The notes under the pieces were generated by a model that saw only the letters and a program-made list of their open reading frames with translations, was not told where the DNA came from and made no database searches. 64,000 bases of DNA from Allobosea thiooxidans. GTDB taxonomy: Bacteria; Pseudomonadota; Alphaproteobacteria; Rhizobiales; Beijerinckiaceae. Below are positions 36,791-45,803 of the stretch, piece by piece. The DNA lies in contig NZ_FUYX01000014.1 in NCBI RefSeq assembly GCF_900168195.1, positions 1 through 64,000 on the forward strand, read 5' to 3'. Made by a program: the position numbers and the translations under genes. Each line of letters begins with the position of its first letter. Within the stretch, counting starts at the first letter, position 1.

Positions 36791-36888
36791 CGTCATGCTC
36801 GCCCTTGTGGCGAGCATCCACGCCTTGAACACCGCATTCGGTCACCGAAGCCAGGACGTGGATGGTCGGGACAAGCCCGACCATGACG
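36791..36888. repeat. Composite palindromic repeat (family C, copy 1)
   Basis: 98-base element bounded by CGTCATG and CATGACG. Left hairpin ATGCTCGCC / GGCGAGCAT, right hairpin ATGGTCGGG / CCCGACCAT, joined by a core containing CTTGAACACCGC. The same layout and core appear inverted at 52867-52959. It lies between the convergent stops of lysC and the RND pump gene. Confidence 0.85.
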
Positions 36889-36910
36889 GAAGCGCGCTTC
36901 TCTCGCGATG

Positions 36911-39900
36911 TCACTCTGCCGGATGCGCGACGTGCTCCGGCTCCTGCTTGCCAAAAATGAGCCGGGTCAGCCCGTCAGAGAGCCTGTCCATGTAGAGGAA
37001 CGGACGGGCGTGATGAACAGCGTCAGCACCTGCGAGATCATCAGGCCGCCGACTACCGCGATGCCGAGCGGCTGGCGCAGCTCGGCACTCGCACCGGCGC
37101 CGAGCGCGATCGGCAGCGTGCCCATCAGCGCCGCCAGCGTCGTCATCAGGATTGGCCGGAAACGCATGAGGCAGGCCCGGTGGATCGCCTCCTGCGCCGC
37201 CGCCCCTTCGCGCCGCAGCACGAGGGCGACGTCGATCATCATGATCGCGTTCTTCTTCACGATGCCGATCAGCATCAGCAGGCCGATGATGGCGATGACC
37301 GACAGGTCCATGTCGAAGAGCCTGAGCGCCCCCAGCGCGCCGACCGCCGCCGACGGCAGCCCGGTCAGGATCGTCAGCGGGTGGATGAAGCTCTCATAGA
37401 GGATGCCGAGCACGATGTAGATCGTCAGGATCGCACCGGCGATCAGCAGACCCTGGTTCGCCAGCGAATCCTGGAAGGTCTTCGCCGTGCCGGCGAGCGT
37501 GGTCGAAATCGACTTCGGCAGGCCCAGCTGTTCCTTGATCACCTGGATGCGGTTGACGCTGTCGCCGAGCGCGACGCCGGCCGGCAAATTGTAGGAGATC
37601 GTCACCGCCGGAAGCTGGCCGAGCTGGTTGACCGTGAGCTGGCCGGCCGTTCGCTCGATCCGGGCGATGGCGCCGAGAGGTATCAAGGTGCCGTTCCTGG
37701 CGCGCACGCGGATGGCGTTCAGGTGCTCAGGCGTCCAGTGCTCGTTGGGATTGAACTCGACCACGACATTGTAGTTGTCGCCGGTGGTGTAGATCGTCGA
37801 GACCTGCCGGACACCGAAGCCCGAATAGAGCGTCGAGCGCAGAATATCGGCGCCGATGCCCAAGGCATTGGCCTTGTCGCGGTCGATCGTGAGCGTCGCC
37901 TGCAAGGCGTTGTTCTGCAGATCGGTGGTGACATCGGCGAAGGCCGCGCGATCGCGGCCCATAGCATCGGCCAGCCGCAGAGCCCAGTCATTCATCAGCG
38001 CCTGGTCGAGCCCCTGAACCACGAGCTGGTACTGGCTCTTGGAAGAGCGCGCGCCGATGTTCAGGTTCTGGACCGGGACCATGTAGGTGTTGATGCCCGC
38101 CACCTGGCCGAGGTCGCGCCGCAGCGAGGCCAGGACCGCTTGCAGCTCGGGACGCTCGTTCAACGGCTTCAGCTCGACGAACAGGCGCCCGGCGTTGAGC
38201 GCGCCACTGCCGCCATTGCTGCCAACCGACGAGGCGACATGCGCGACATAAGGCGACCTGCGGAAGATGCCGGCGACCTCGGCCTGGAGCTTCATCATCG
38301 CATCGAAGGAGATGTCCTGACGGGCCTCGGTCGAGACCTGGAGCTGGCCGATATCCTCCTGCGGGAAGAAGCCCTTCGGCGTCGTCTGCAGCAGCCAGAC
38401 GGTGCCGGCCATGGTGAGGAAGAAGGCCAGCAGCATCAGCGGCTGGAAGCGCAGGCAGAATTTCAGCCCGTGGTCGTAGCCGGCGAGCAGCTTGTCGAAA
38501 CCCTTCTCCAGCCAGCGGCCGAGCACGTTCGCCTTGTGATGCTCGGAATAGCCCGAGAGCAGGCGCGAGCACAACATCGGCGTCAGCGTCAGCGAGACGA
38601 AGGCGGAGGGCCAGGATCGCGACCGTCACCACCACGGCGAACTCGTTGAAGATGCGGCCGATGACGCCGCCCATCAGCAGCACCGGGATGAAGACGGCGA
38701 CCAGCGAGAGCGAGATCGAGATGATGGTGAAACCAATCTCGCCGGCGCCCTTCAGCGAGGCCTCGTAGGCCGAGAGCCCATCCTGCTCCATGTGCCGGAC
38801 GATATTCTCGAGCATCACGATGGCGTCGTCGACGACCAGACCGACAGAGAGCGTCAGGCCGAGCAGCGAGATGTTGTCGATCGAGAAATTGAGCACGTAC
38901 ATCGCCGCCAGCGTGGCGATGATCGAGATCGGCACCGCCACCGCCGGAATGAAGGTCGCCGCGATCCGGCGCAGGAAGACGAAGATCACCATGATCACCA
39001 GCGCGATGGTGAGCAGCAGGGTGAACTGCACGTCCTCCACCGCCTGGCGGATCGAGGTCGAGCGGTCGTTGAGCAGGGAGAGCGAGGCGGCCGCCGGCAA
39101 CTGCTCGTCGAAGGCCGGGATCATCGCCCTGACGCGGTCGACGACTTCGACGGTGTTGGCGTCGGGCTGGCGCTGCACGGCGAGCACGATCGCCGGCGTG
39201 CCGTCATAGGTGCTGCGCGTCTGGGTGTTCTCGACGGAATCGATGACCTTGGCGACGTCGCCGAGCCTGACCGGCTTGCCGCCGCGCGTGGTGATGATGA
39301 CGTTGGCGAACTGGGCGGCATCGGCGAGCTGCGTCTTCGCCTGGATGGTGAGCTGCTGGGCGTTGTTCTGGATCGTGCCGACCGGTGTGTTGGCGTTGGT
39401 CGCGGTGATGGCGAGCTGCAATTCGTCGAGTCCGATGCCGCGCGCGGCGAGCGCCGTCGGATCGATCTGGATGCGCACCGCGTATTTCTGGCTGCCCCAG
39501 ATCAGCACCTGGGCGACCCCGTCGACTGTGGAGAGCGCAGGCGAAATCACCTGCTGGGCAAAGGCGTCGAGCTGCGAGAGCGGCACGACATCGCTCTTCA
39601 GCGCCATCAGGACGATCGGCGCATCGGCCGGGTTCACCTTGCGGTAGCTCGGCGGCGTCGTCATCTCGATCGGCAACTGCCTGAGGGTGCGGGTGATCGC
39701 CGCCTGGACGTCGGCGGCGGCCGCGTCGATATCGCGGTTCAGCACGAACTGGATTGCGATCGAGGTCGAGCCCTGCGCGTTCGTGGTCGAGATCGTGTCG
39801 ATGCCGGCGATGGTGCCGAACTGCTTGACCAAGGGGGTCGCGATCGACGTCGCCATGGTGTCCGGCGAGGCTCCGGGCAGCTGCGCCGAGACGTTGATGA

Positions 39901-40030
39901 CCGGGAACTCGGCGCGCGGCAGGGCCGCGACCGGCAGGAAACGCCAGGCGAACAGCCCCGCCAGCACCAGCGAAACCGACATCAGGATGGTGGCGACGGG
40001 ATGCTTGATGCAGAAGGACGAGATGTTCAT
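36911..40030 (-). pseudogene. RND efflux pump permease (MdtB/MdtC-like), two compensating frameshifts
   Basis: Inner-membrane proton-driven efflux permease of the AcrB/MdtB-C class. The N-terminal frame runs 40030 to about 38610 (MNISSFCIKHPVATILMSVS ... LSVGLVVDDAIVMLENIVRH, then GRIFNEFAVVVTVAILA). The conserved continuation SAFVSLTLTPMLCSRL is in another frame, reached by removing one base from a run of three at 38608-38610. That frame stops at 36967 after LFITPV, whereas shifting back one base at about 37001-37004 restores FLYMDRLSDGLTRLIFGKQE and a stop at 36911. The two indels compensate exactly: 3120 bases, 1039 codons plus stop, the family's normal length. Either a real pseudogene or two homopolymer sequencing errors. 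The start overlaps the adaptor gene stop (ATGA). Confidence 0.88.
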
Positions 40031-41205
40031 GAGCGCTCCCCTGCTGCGACCGGAGTGCTCTGCGGCGGCTTCTCGCCCGTGGCGGCGCGCTCGCGTACCC
40101 GCGTGCCCTGCTTCAGGCGCATCTGGCCGTCGGTGACGACGCGTTCGCCCGGCGCGATGCCCTCGGCCACGGCTGTGCGCTCGCCATCGCTGAGCGCTAC
40201 CTTGATCTGCCGGAGATCCACGGTTGAATCCGGCTTCACGACGAAAGCGTAAGGCCCTTTCTGCCCCGTCTGCACAGCGACCGTCGGGATCACGGTGACG
40301 CCGGCCAGGGTCTCCGGAATGATCTCGACATCGACATATTGCCCCGGCCACAGGCTGAGGTCCTCATTGGGGAAAGCGGCCTTGGCAGTGATCGTGCCGG
40401 AGGTGGTGTCGACGGTCGAATCGACGAAATTGAGCTTGCCTTCCGCCGTCATGCGGCCGGCATTCGGGACATGGGCGATCACCGGCACGGGCCTGGCCGC
40501 TGCGAGCGCCCCCTGAAGCGTCGGCAGCTCGCTCTCCGGCATGGCGAAGGACACGCGCAGCGGCTTCATCTGGGTGATGGTGAGGAGGCCGGTGCCGCTG
40601 CTGTTGCCGGCGGCATTGACGAGGTTGCCCGGCGTGACCTGCACCGCGCCGATGCGCCCGTCGATCGGCGCGGTGATGCGCGTATAGCCCAGCCTCAGCC
40701 GGTCGGCATCGAGCGTCGCATGATCGGCCTGGATGCTGGCGGCGGAGCTGCGCTCGTCGGCCGTCGCCTGGTCGACCTGCGCCTGTGTGCCGGCATTGCG
40801 GGCAAAGAGCTGCTTGAAGCGCTCGAGATCGGCGAGGTTGCGCGTATGCGTCGCCTCATCCTTCGCCAGCATCGCCTGGTCCTTGGCGATCTGGGCCTTG
40901 ATGTCGCGATCGTCGAGGGTGAAGAGCAGGTCGCCGGCCTTGACGAACTGCCCGTCGGTAACGTGCTGCTGCATGATCTGGCTGTCGATGCGCGACCTCA
41001 CGACCACGCTCGCCGGCGTCTCGACGAAGCCGATGGCATGCTTGCGCACGGGGAAATCGGCCTGCACGCCGACAGCTGTCACGACCGCAACCGCGGCGCC
41101 GTCGCCGCGCGCGGAAGGGGCTGGCGCATGCGGGCGCATGGACCAGAAGACGGCGGCCGCAGCCAAGGCGAACAGCAGGCCGATGACGAAACCCGAACGC
41201 TTCAT
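40027..41205 (-). CDS. RND efflux periplasmic adaptor (membrane fusion protein, MdtA-like)
   Basis: 392-aa adaptor linking the RND pump to an outer-membrane channel. N-terminal anchor RSGFVIGLLFALAAAAVFWS; lipoyl halves VVVRSRIDSQIMQQHVTDGQ and TRITAPIDGRIGAVQV flank a coiled-coil hairpin (LAKDEATHTRNLADLERFKQ); then beta-barrel and membrane-proximal domains (FPNEDLSLWPGQYVDVEI). The stop overlaps the pump ATG by four bases. No outer-membrane factor gene is adjacent, so a shared TolC-like channel is likely. It lies 14 bases downstream of the marR stop, in the same operon. Confidence 0.92.
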   Translation of the reverse strand: MKRSGFVIGLLFALAAAAVFWSMRPHAPAPSARGDGAAVAVVTAVGVQADFPVRKHAIGFVETPASVVVRSRIDSQIMQQHVTDGQFVKAGDLLFTLDDRDIKAQIAKDQAMLAKDEATHTRNLADLERFKQLFARNAGTQAQVDQATADERSSAASIQADHATLDADRLRLGYTRITAPIDGRIGAVQVTPGNLVNAAGNSSGTGLLTITQMKPLRVSFAMPESELPTLQGALAAARPVPVIAHVPNAGRMTAEGKLNFVDSTVDTTSGTITAKAAFPNEDLSLWPGQYVDVEIIPETLAGVTVIPTVAVQTGQKGPYAFVVKPDSTVDLRQIKVALSDGERTAVAEGIAPGERVVTDGQMRLKQGTRVRERAATGEKPPQSTPVAAGERS

Positions 41206-41219
41206 GGGCGCTCCTGTGC

Positions 41220-41696
41220 TCAGGCGATCCCGCCGGCGGCGGCCGGCACGTGCGGGGCAGCGCCCTCGCGGGCGAGGGTGCGCTGGCGGATCGCCGCGAG
41301 GGTGTCGAGCCCGGCAAGGATCGCCGTCTCCGGCACCTCGCCCAGCACCTCATGTGCAATCTCGGTACGGACGGCGTCGAGCTCGCCGACGAGCGCCCGG
41401 CCCGGTGGCGTCAGATGCAGACGATAGGCCCGGCGATCGGCCGGATCCGCACGGCGCTCGACCAGTCCCTGGCCTTGCAGGCGATCGAGAAGGCGGGCGA
41501 GCGAAATCGGCTGGAGCCCCATCTGTTCGGCGAGCGCCGCCTGGTTCAGGCCCTCCTGCCGGTAGAGGCGGGTCATCACGCCCCATTGGGCACGGGTCGT
41601 GCCGTGCTGGCGCGCGCGCTGGTCGACATAGGTGCGCAGCAGCCGCGAGGTCTCGACGAGCTGGAACAGGAATTCCCGCCGCAGGGGTCTCTGCAT
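41220..41696 (-). CDS. MarR-family transcriptional regulator
   Basis: 158-aa winged-helix regulator. The helix-turn-helix and wing are visible in LNQAALAEQMGLQPISLARL and VERRADPADRRAYRLHLTPP, the latter being the typical D-x-R-D/A-x-R wing. It is the first gene of the efflux operon (marR-adaptor-pump). A near-perfect 24-base palindrome 13 bases upstream of the start (41709-41732) is the likely autoregulatory operator, so the ligand should be a substrate of the pump. Confidence 0.93.
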   Translation of the reverse strand: MQRPLRREFLFQLVETSRLLRTYVDQRARQHGTTRAQWGVMTRLYRQEGLNQAALAEQMGLQPISLARLLDRLQGQGLVERRADPADRRAYRLHLTPPGRALVGELDAVRTEIAHEVLGEVPETAILAGLDTLAAIRQRTLAREGAAPHVPAAAGGIA

Positions 41697-41708
41697 TCTC
41701 GTATCCTC

Positions 41709-41732
41709 ACATTGTAAGCCTGCTTATAATGT
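41709..41732. promoter_or_regulatory. Probable MarR operator
   Basis: Inverted repeat with arms ACATTGTAAGC (41709-41719) and GCTTATAATGT (41722-41732); ten of eleven positions pair, with a two-base spacer. It lies directly upstream of the marR start on the minus strand and is AT-rich compared with surroundings, as expected for a MarR site overlapping the operon promoter. Function is inferred. Confidence 0.75.
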
Positions 41733-41953
41733 GTTGGATTATGGCATTTTCGCGCTGCAGCCGGCCATTCGCGCGATTTCGTGAAGACGAGCGGTTCATT
41801 CCTGACGAATCATGCCGGCGGCGCCGATCCGGACTCCACCGGAGGGCTCAAGCGTTCGACGAGGGAGCCCCCGGCCGACGGCGCCCTTTCGGCTCGGGAC
41901 AGCGCATTCTAGACTGCGCCCGAAACTCATCCCTCCGAGAGCCCCTTCCCGAC

Positions 41954-43045
41954 ATGAGCCAGCTCTTCAGCCCCTATCAGCTCGGCGGCCTTTCGCTCGC
42001 CAACCGCATCGTCATCGCCCCGATGTGCCAGTATTCGGCGCAGGACGGCTGCGCCACCGACTGGCACACCATCCATCTCGGCCATCTCGCCCTGTCCGGC
42101 GCCGGGCTGCTGATCATCGAGGCCACCGCCGTCGAGCCGGACGGGCGGATCAGCCCGTTCGATGTCGGCCTGTGGTCGGACGAGACGGAGGCCGCGCTGG
42201 GCAAGGCCCTGCATTCCGCCCGCGCCTGGTCGGACATGCCGATCGCGATCCAGCTCGCCCATGCCGGCCGCAAGGCCTCGGTCGCACAGCCCTGGCGAGG
42301 CGGCGGCCAGCTCGGCCTCGACGAGGGCGGCTGGAATGTGCACGCGCCCTCGTCGGTCGGTTTCGAAACCTATCCCCGCCCGCCTCGGGCGCTCACCACG
42401 GACGACATCGCGAGGCTCTGCGAAGCCTTCGCGGATTCGGCCCGGCGCAGCGTGCGGCTCGGGCTGGCGGCGATCGAGCTGCACGGCGCCCATGGCTATC
42501 TGATGCACCAGTTCCTCTCCCCGCTCTCGAACCGGCGCGAGGACGCGTATGGCGGCTCGCTCGAGAACCGGATGCGCTTCCCGCTGGAGGTCTATGACGC
42601 GGTGCGCTCGGTGGTGCCGGCGGGTTATCCGGTCGGTTTTCGCATCTCGGGCACCGACTGGGTCGAGGGCGGCTGGGACATGGAGCAGAGTCTGGCCTTC
42701 GCCAAGGTCATCAAGGCGCGGGGCGCCGACTTCATCCATGTTTCGAGCGGCGGCCTCTCGGCCGCGCAGGCGATCCCGCTGGGTCCGAGCTACCAGGTGC
42801 CGATGGCGCGCGCGATCAAGCAGGAGACCGGGATCGCGACCATCGCCGTCGGCCTGATCACCGAGCCGGAGCAGGCGGAGGCGATCGTCGGAACCGGTGA
42901 GGCCGACCTCATCGGGCTCGCCCGCGGCATCCTCTACAATCCGCGCTGGCCCTGGCACGCTGCGGCGCAGCTCGGCGCTTCCATCAAGGCACCGAACCAG
43001 TATCTGCGCTCGCAGCCACGGCAGTATTCGAAGCTGTTCGCCTGA
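41954..43045 (+). CDS. NADH:flavin oxidoreductase, old-yellow-enzyme family (YqjM-like)
   Basis: 363-aa FMN-dependent ene-reductase. Opening motif SLANRIVIAPMCQYSAQDG contains the cysteine that tunes FMN in the YqjM/thermophilic-like subclass. Further hallmarks are IQLAHAGRKAS, IELHGAHGYLMHQFLSPLSN with the substrate-binding His pair, RREDAYGGSLENRMRF, and LIGLARGILYNPRW. It reduces activated alkenes using NAD(P)H; the natural substrate is unknown. Start: ATG 41954 (MSQLFSPYQL), family-like; the frame extends far upstream without homology. Confidence 0.93.
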   Translation: MSQLFSPYQLGGLSLANRIVIAPMCQYSAQDGCATDWHTIHLGHLALSGAGLLIIEATAVEPDGRISPFDVGLWSDETEAALGKALHSARAWSDMPIAIQLAHAGRKASVAQPWRGGGQLGLDEGGWNVHAPSSVGFETYPRPPRALTTDDIARLCEAFADSARRSVRLGLAAIELHGAHGYLMHQFLSPLSNRREDAYGGSLENRMRFPLEVYDAVRSVVPAGYPVGFRISGTDWVEGGWDMEQSLAFAKVIKARGADFIHVSSGGLSAAQAIPLGPSYQVPMARAIKQETGIATIAVGLITEPEQAEAIVGTGEADLIGLARGILYNPRWPWHAAAQLGASIKAPNQYLRSQPRQYSKLFA

Positions 43046-43134
43046 TCCTCGAAGCGATTGTCCCGCGTCATCCCGGGCAACAACGTCCCGTGGTGACCCG
43101 CGTGTTTTGAACGATCACCGCCCAAGGAATGCCC

Positions 43135-44628
43135 ATGACCGCCTATTCCGACCTGACCGCCCATTTCGGCCGCATCGCCGCGCTCTCCAACGCCGTCGGC
43201 ATCCTGCAATGGGACAGCGACACGATGATGCCGAAGGGCGCCGCCGAGACGCGGGCCGAGAGCATGGCGCTGCTCCATGTCATGCGCCATGGCCTCGCGA
43301 CCGACGCCCGCATCGGCGACTGGCTGGCGCAGGCGGAGAGCGACGGCGCGCTCGGCCCCTGGGAGAAGGCCAACCTGCGCGAGATCCGGCGCCTCTGGAC
43401 GGTCGACACCGCCCTGCCCGCAGATCTCGTCGAGGCATCGAGCAAGGCGATCTCGGCCTGCGAGATGCGCTGGCGCCAGGCGCGGGCGGATGCCGATTTC
43501 ACCGGCCTCCTGCCCTATCTCGCCGAGGTGCTGAACCTGCAGCGCCAGATCGGCACGGCCAAGGGCGAGAAGCTCGGGCTAGGCGCCTATGACGCGCTGC
43601 TCAACGACTACGAGCCCGGCGGCAGCTCGGAGAAGATCGACGCGCTGTTCGACGATCTCGCGGCCTTCCTGCCCGGCTTCACCCAGGAAGTGGTGGCGGT
43701 GCAGGCGCGCCGGCCGGGGACGCCGGCCCTGGGCGGCCCCTTCGCGACCGAGACCCAGCGCGCGCTGGGTCTCAGGCTGATGGCGGCGCTGGGCTACGAC
43801 TTCGAGCGCGGCCGGCTCGACATCTCGACCCATCCCTTCTGCGGCGGCGCCGACAACGACGTCCGCATCACCACGCGCTATGACGAGGCCGATTTCACCA
43901 AGGCGCTGATGGGCGTGCTGCACGAGACCGGCCACGCGCTCTACGAGCAGGGCCGGCCGCAGGGCTACATGAACCAGCCGGTCGGCGCAGCACGCGGCAT
44001 GAGCCTGCATGAGAGCCAGTCGCTGCTGATGGAGATGCAGGCCTGCCGCTCGCGCCAGTTCCTCGCCTTCGCCGCCCCGCTGATGCGGGAGAGCTTCGGC
44101 GGCTCCGGCCCGGCCTGGGAGGCCGAGGCGATGTGGCGCCGCTACACCCGCGTCGAGCCGGGCTTCATCCGCGTCGATGCGGACGAGGTCACCTATCCCG
44201 CGCATGTGATCCTGCGCTACCGGCTGGAGAAGGCGCTGATCGCCGACGCGATGCCGCTCGCCGAGCTGCCTGCCGCCTGGAACGAAGGGATGAAATCCCT
44301 GCTCGGCGTCACGGTGCCGGACGACCGGCTGGGCTGCCTGCAGGACATCCACTGGCCGTCGGGCGGCTGGGGCTATTTCCCGACCTATACGCTGGGCGCG
44401 ATGACGGCCGCCCAGATCTTCGACGCCGCAGCCCAAGCCGAGCCCGGCATCCTGCCCGGCATCGGCAAGGGCGATTTCGGCCCGCTCGTGGGCTGGCTGC
44501 GCGCCAATATCCACGGCAAGGGCTCGCTGCTTTCGACCGACGACCTCCTCACCGAGGCGACCGGGCGGCCGCTCGACGCCGCTGTGTTCAAGGCGCATCT
44601 GCGCCGGCGCTATGTCGAGGAGGTGTGA
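43135..44628 (+). CDS. Carboxypeptidase Taq (M32 metallopeptidase)
   Basis: 497-aa metal-dependent carboxypeptidase. Zinc motif HETGH at residues 263-267 (LMGVLHETGHALYEQGRP) and the M32 hallmarks ISTHPFCGGADNDVRITTRY, LHESQSLLMEMQACRSR and DEVTYPAHVILRYRLEKALI. Start: two in-frame ATGs, 43129 and 43135; AAGGA lies six bases before the second and abuts the first, so 43135 is preferred. The C-terminus is conserved (LRRRYVEE). A cytosolic role in peptide turnover is likely. Confidence 0.95.
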   Translation: MTAYSDLTAHFGRIAALSNAVGILQWDSDTMMPKGAAETRAESMALLHVMRHGLATDARIGDWLAQAESDGALGPWEKANLREIRRLWTVDTALPADLVEASSKAISACEMRWRQARADADFTGLLPYLAEVLNLQRQIGTAKGEKLGLGAYDALLNDYEPGGSSEKIDALFDDLAAFLPGFTQEVVAVQARRPGTPALGGPFATETQRALGLRLMAALGYDFERGRLDISTHPFCGGADNDVRITTRYDEADFTKALMGVLHETGHALYEQGRPQGYMNQPVGAARGMSLHESQSLLMEMQACRSRQFLAFAAPLMRESFGGSGPAWEAEAMWRRYTRVEPGFIRVDADEVTYPAHVILRYRLEKALIADAMPLAELPAAWNEGMKSLLGVTVPDDRLGCLQDIHWPSGGWGYFPTYTLGAMTAAQIFDAAAQAEPGILPGIGKGDFGPLVGWLRANIHGKGSLLSTDDLLTEATGRPLDAAVFKAHLRRRYVEEV

Positions 44629-44691
44629 GGCCTGCTTTCCGATTCGTCTCAGTGACTTGAATCGATCCGCTGAAGCGGCGCGCGAATCCCA

Positions 44692-44726
44692 CGAACGAAA
44701 ACGGCCGGCCCTCGCGGGCCGGCCGT
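44692..44726 (-). terminator. Rho-independent terminator of the ABC-oxidoreductase operon
   Basis: Perfect 11-bp stem ACGGCCGGCCC / GGGCCGGCCGT (44701-44711 and 44716-44726) with a four-base loop. On the minus strand it is followed by TTTTCGTT. It lies 24 bases past the stop of the solute-binding protein gene, the last gene of the 51401-to-44751 operon. The stem would also form in the plus-strand message of the M32 peptidase gene, but without a T-tract there. Confidence 0.88.
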
Positions 44727-44750
44727 CGCCGTATGGGAAGAGCCGGCGGC

Positions 44751-45803
44751 TCAGCGCTCGATCATCTTGTTCCAGCGGCTGTTCCACTCGGGGCGCTTGG
44801 CGTTGATCGCGTCCCAATCCAGCGTCACCGCGGTCTTCATATAGGTGTTGAAGGCGTCGATCTTCTCCTGCGCCTCGGGCGTCGGAGCCTTCGTCTTCGG
44901 GTTTGACGGGATCGCGTTGCCGATGGTCATGGCGTTGGCCTGCGCCTCCGGCGAGAGCAGATAGGCGGCGAGCTTCTGCGCCAGCTCCGGCTCCGAATTG
45001 TTGGCGATGACGCATTGCGCCACCATCAGCACCACCGAGCCTTCCTTCGGCTGGGCATATTCGACCGGAATGCCCTTGCCCTTCAGCGTCGCGACCGAGG
45101 TGGGCGTCAGCGGGAAGAGCGCGGCCTCGCCGGTCTGGACCATCTCCGAGATCTTGGCCGAGTTCGGGATGAATTCGAGCACGTTCTTGCCGATGGTTTC
45201 GCGGAACTTGGTGAAGCCCGGCTCGACGTTGTTTTCGTTGCCGCCCTGGATGCGGTTGAACATCAGGAAGGCGTGCAGGCCGAAGGACGAGGCCGAGGCA
45301 GACTGGAAGACGACCTTGTCCTTGAACTTCGGATCGGCGAGATCCATCCAGGAGGTCGGCGCGGCCCAGCCCTTCTCGTCGAACATCTTCTTGTTGTAGG
45401 CGAGACCGGTCATGCCCATGTCGATGCCGGCCGCCATGTCGCCGCTCATGCGCGCCCCTGCCGGCAGATCGGCGAGACCTTCGCTCGGCTTCAGCTTCTC
45501 GCAGAGCCCGGCCCCGATGGCGCGGACCATGACGCCGTCGTCGAGGAACATGACGTGCATCTGCGGCTTGTCCTTCGCCGCCGTCGCCTTGGCGAGGATG
45601 TCCGAGGAAGTGCCGGGGACGACGACGATCTTGACGTCGTTGGCCTTCTCGAAGGCCGGGAAGACGGCCTGGGTGAAGACGCGCTCGAAATTGCCGCCGT
45701 TCATGCCGACATAGAGCGTCTTGCTCTGGGCGAAGGCGCTGCCGGCAGCGGCCAGCGCGAGCGCGGCGACGGTTCCGGCCAAGGCCGTGCGACGAGTGAT
45801 CAT
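44751..45803 (-). CDS. ABC transporter solute-binding protein, polyamine/opine-type (PotD/F-like)
   Basis: 350-aa periplasmic binding protein of the iron/polyamine (SBP_bac) cluster: signal peptide TRRTALAGTVAALALAAAGS (cleavage AFA-QS), then KTLYVGMNGGNFERVFTQAV. It has two domains with the hinge segment GIDMGMTGLAYNKKMFDEKG. The start overlaps the preceding oxidase stop codon by four bases; GGGGAG lies upstream. As last gene of the operon it is adjacent to the terminator. It delivers substrate to the 50349-48689 permeases. Confidence 0.9.
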   Translation of the reverse strand: MITRRTALAGTVAALALAAAGSAFAQSKTLYVGMNGGNFERVFTQAVFPAFEKANDVKIVVVPGTSSDILAKATAAKDKPQMHVMFLDDGVMVRAIGAGLCEKLKPSEGLADLPAGARMSGDMAAGIDMGMTGLAYNKKMFDEKGWAAPTSWMDLADPKFKDKVVFQSASASSFGLHAFLMFNRIQGGNENNVEPGFTKFRETIGKNVLEFIPNSAKISEMVQTGEAALFPLTPTSVATLKGKGIPVEYAQPKEGSVVLMVAQCVIANNSEPELAQKLAAYLLSPEAQANAMTIGNAIPSNPKTKAPTPEAQEKIDAFNTYMKTAVTLDWDAINAKRPEWNSRWNKMIER

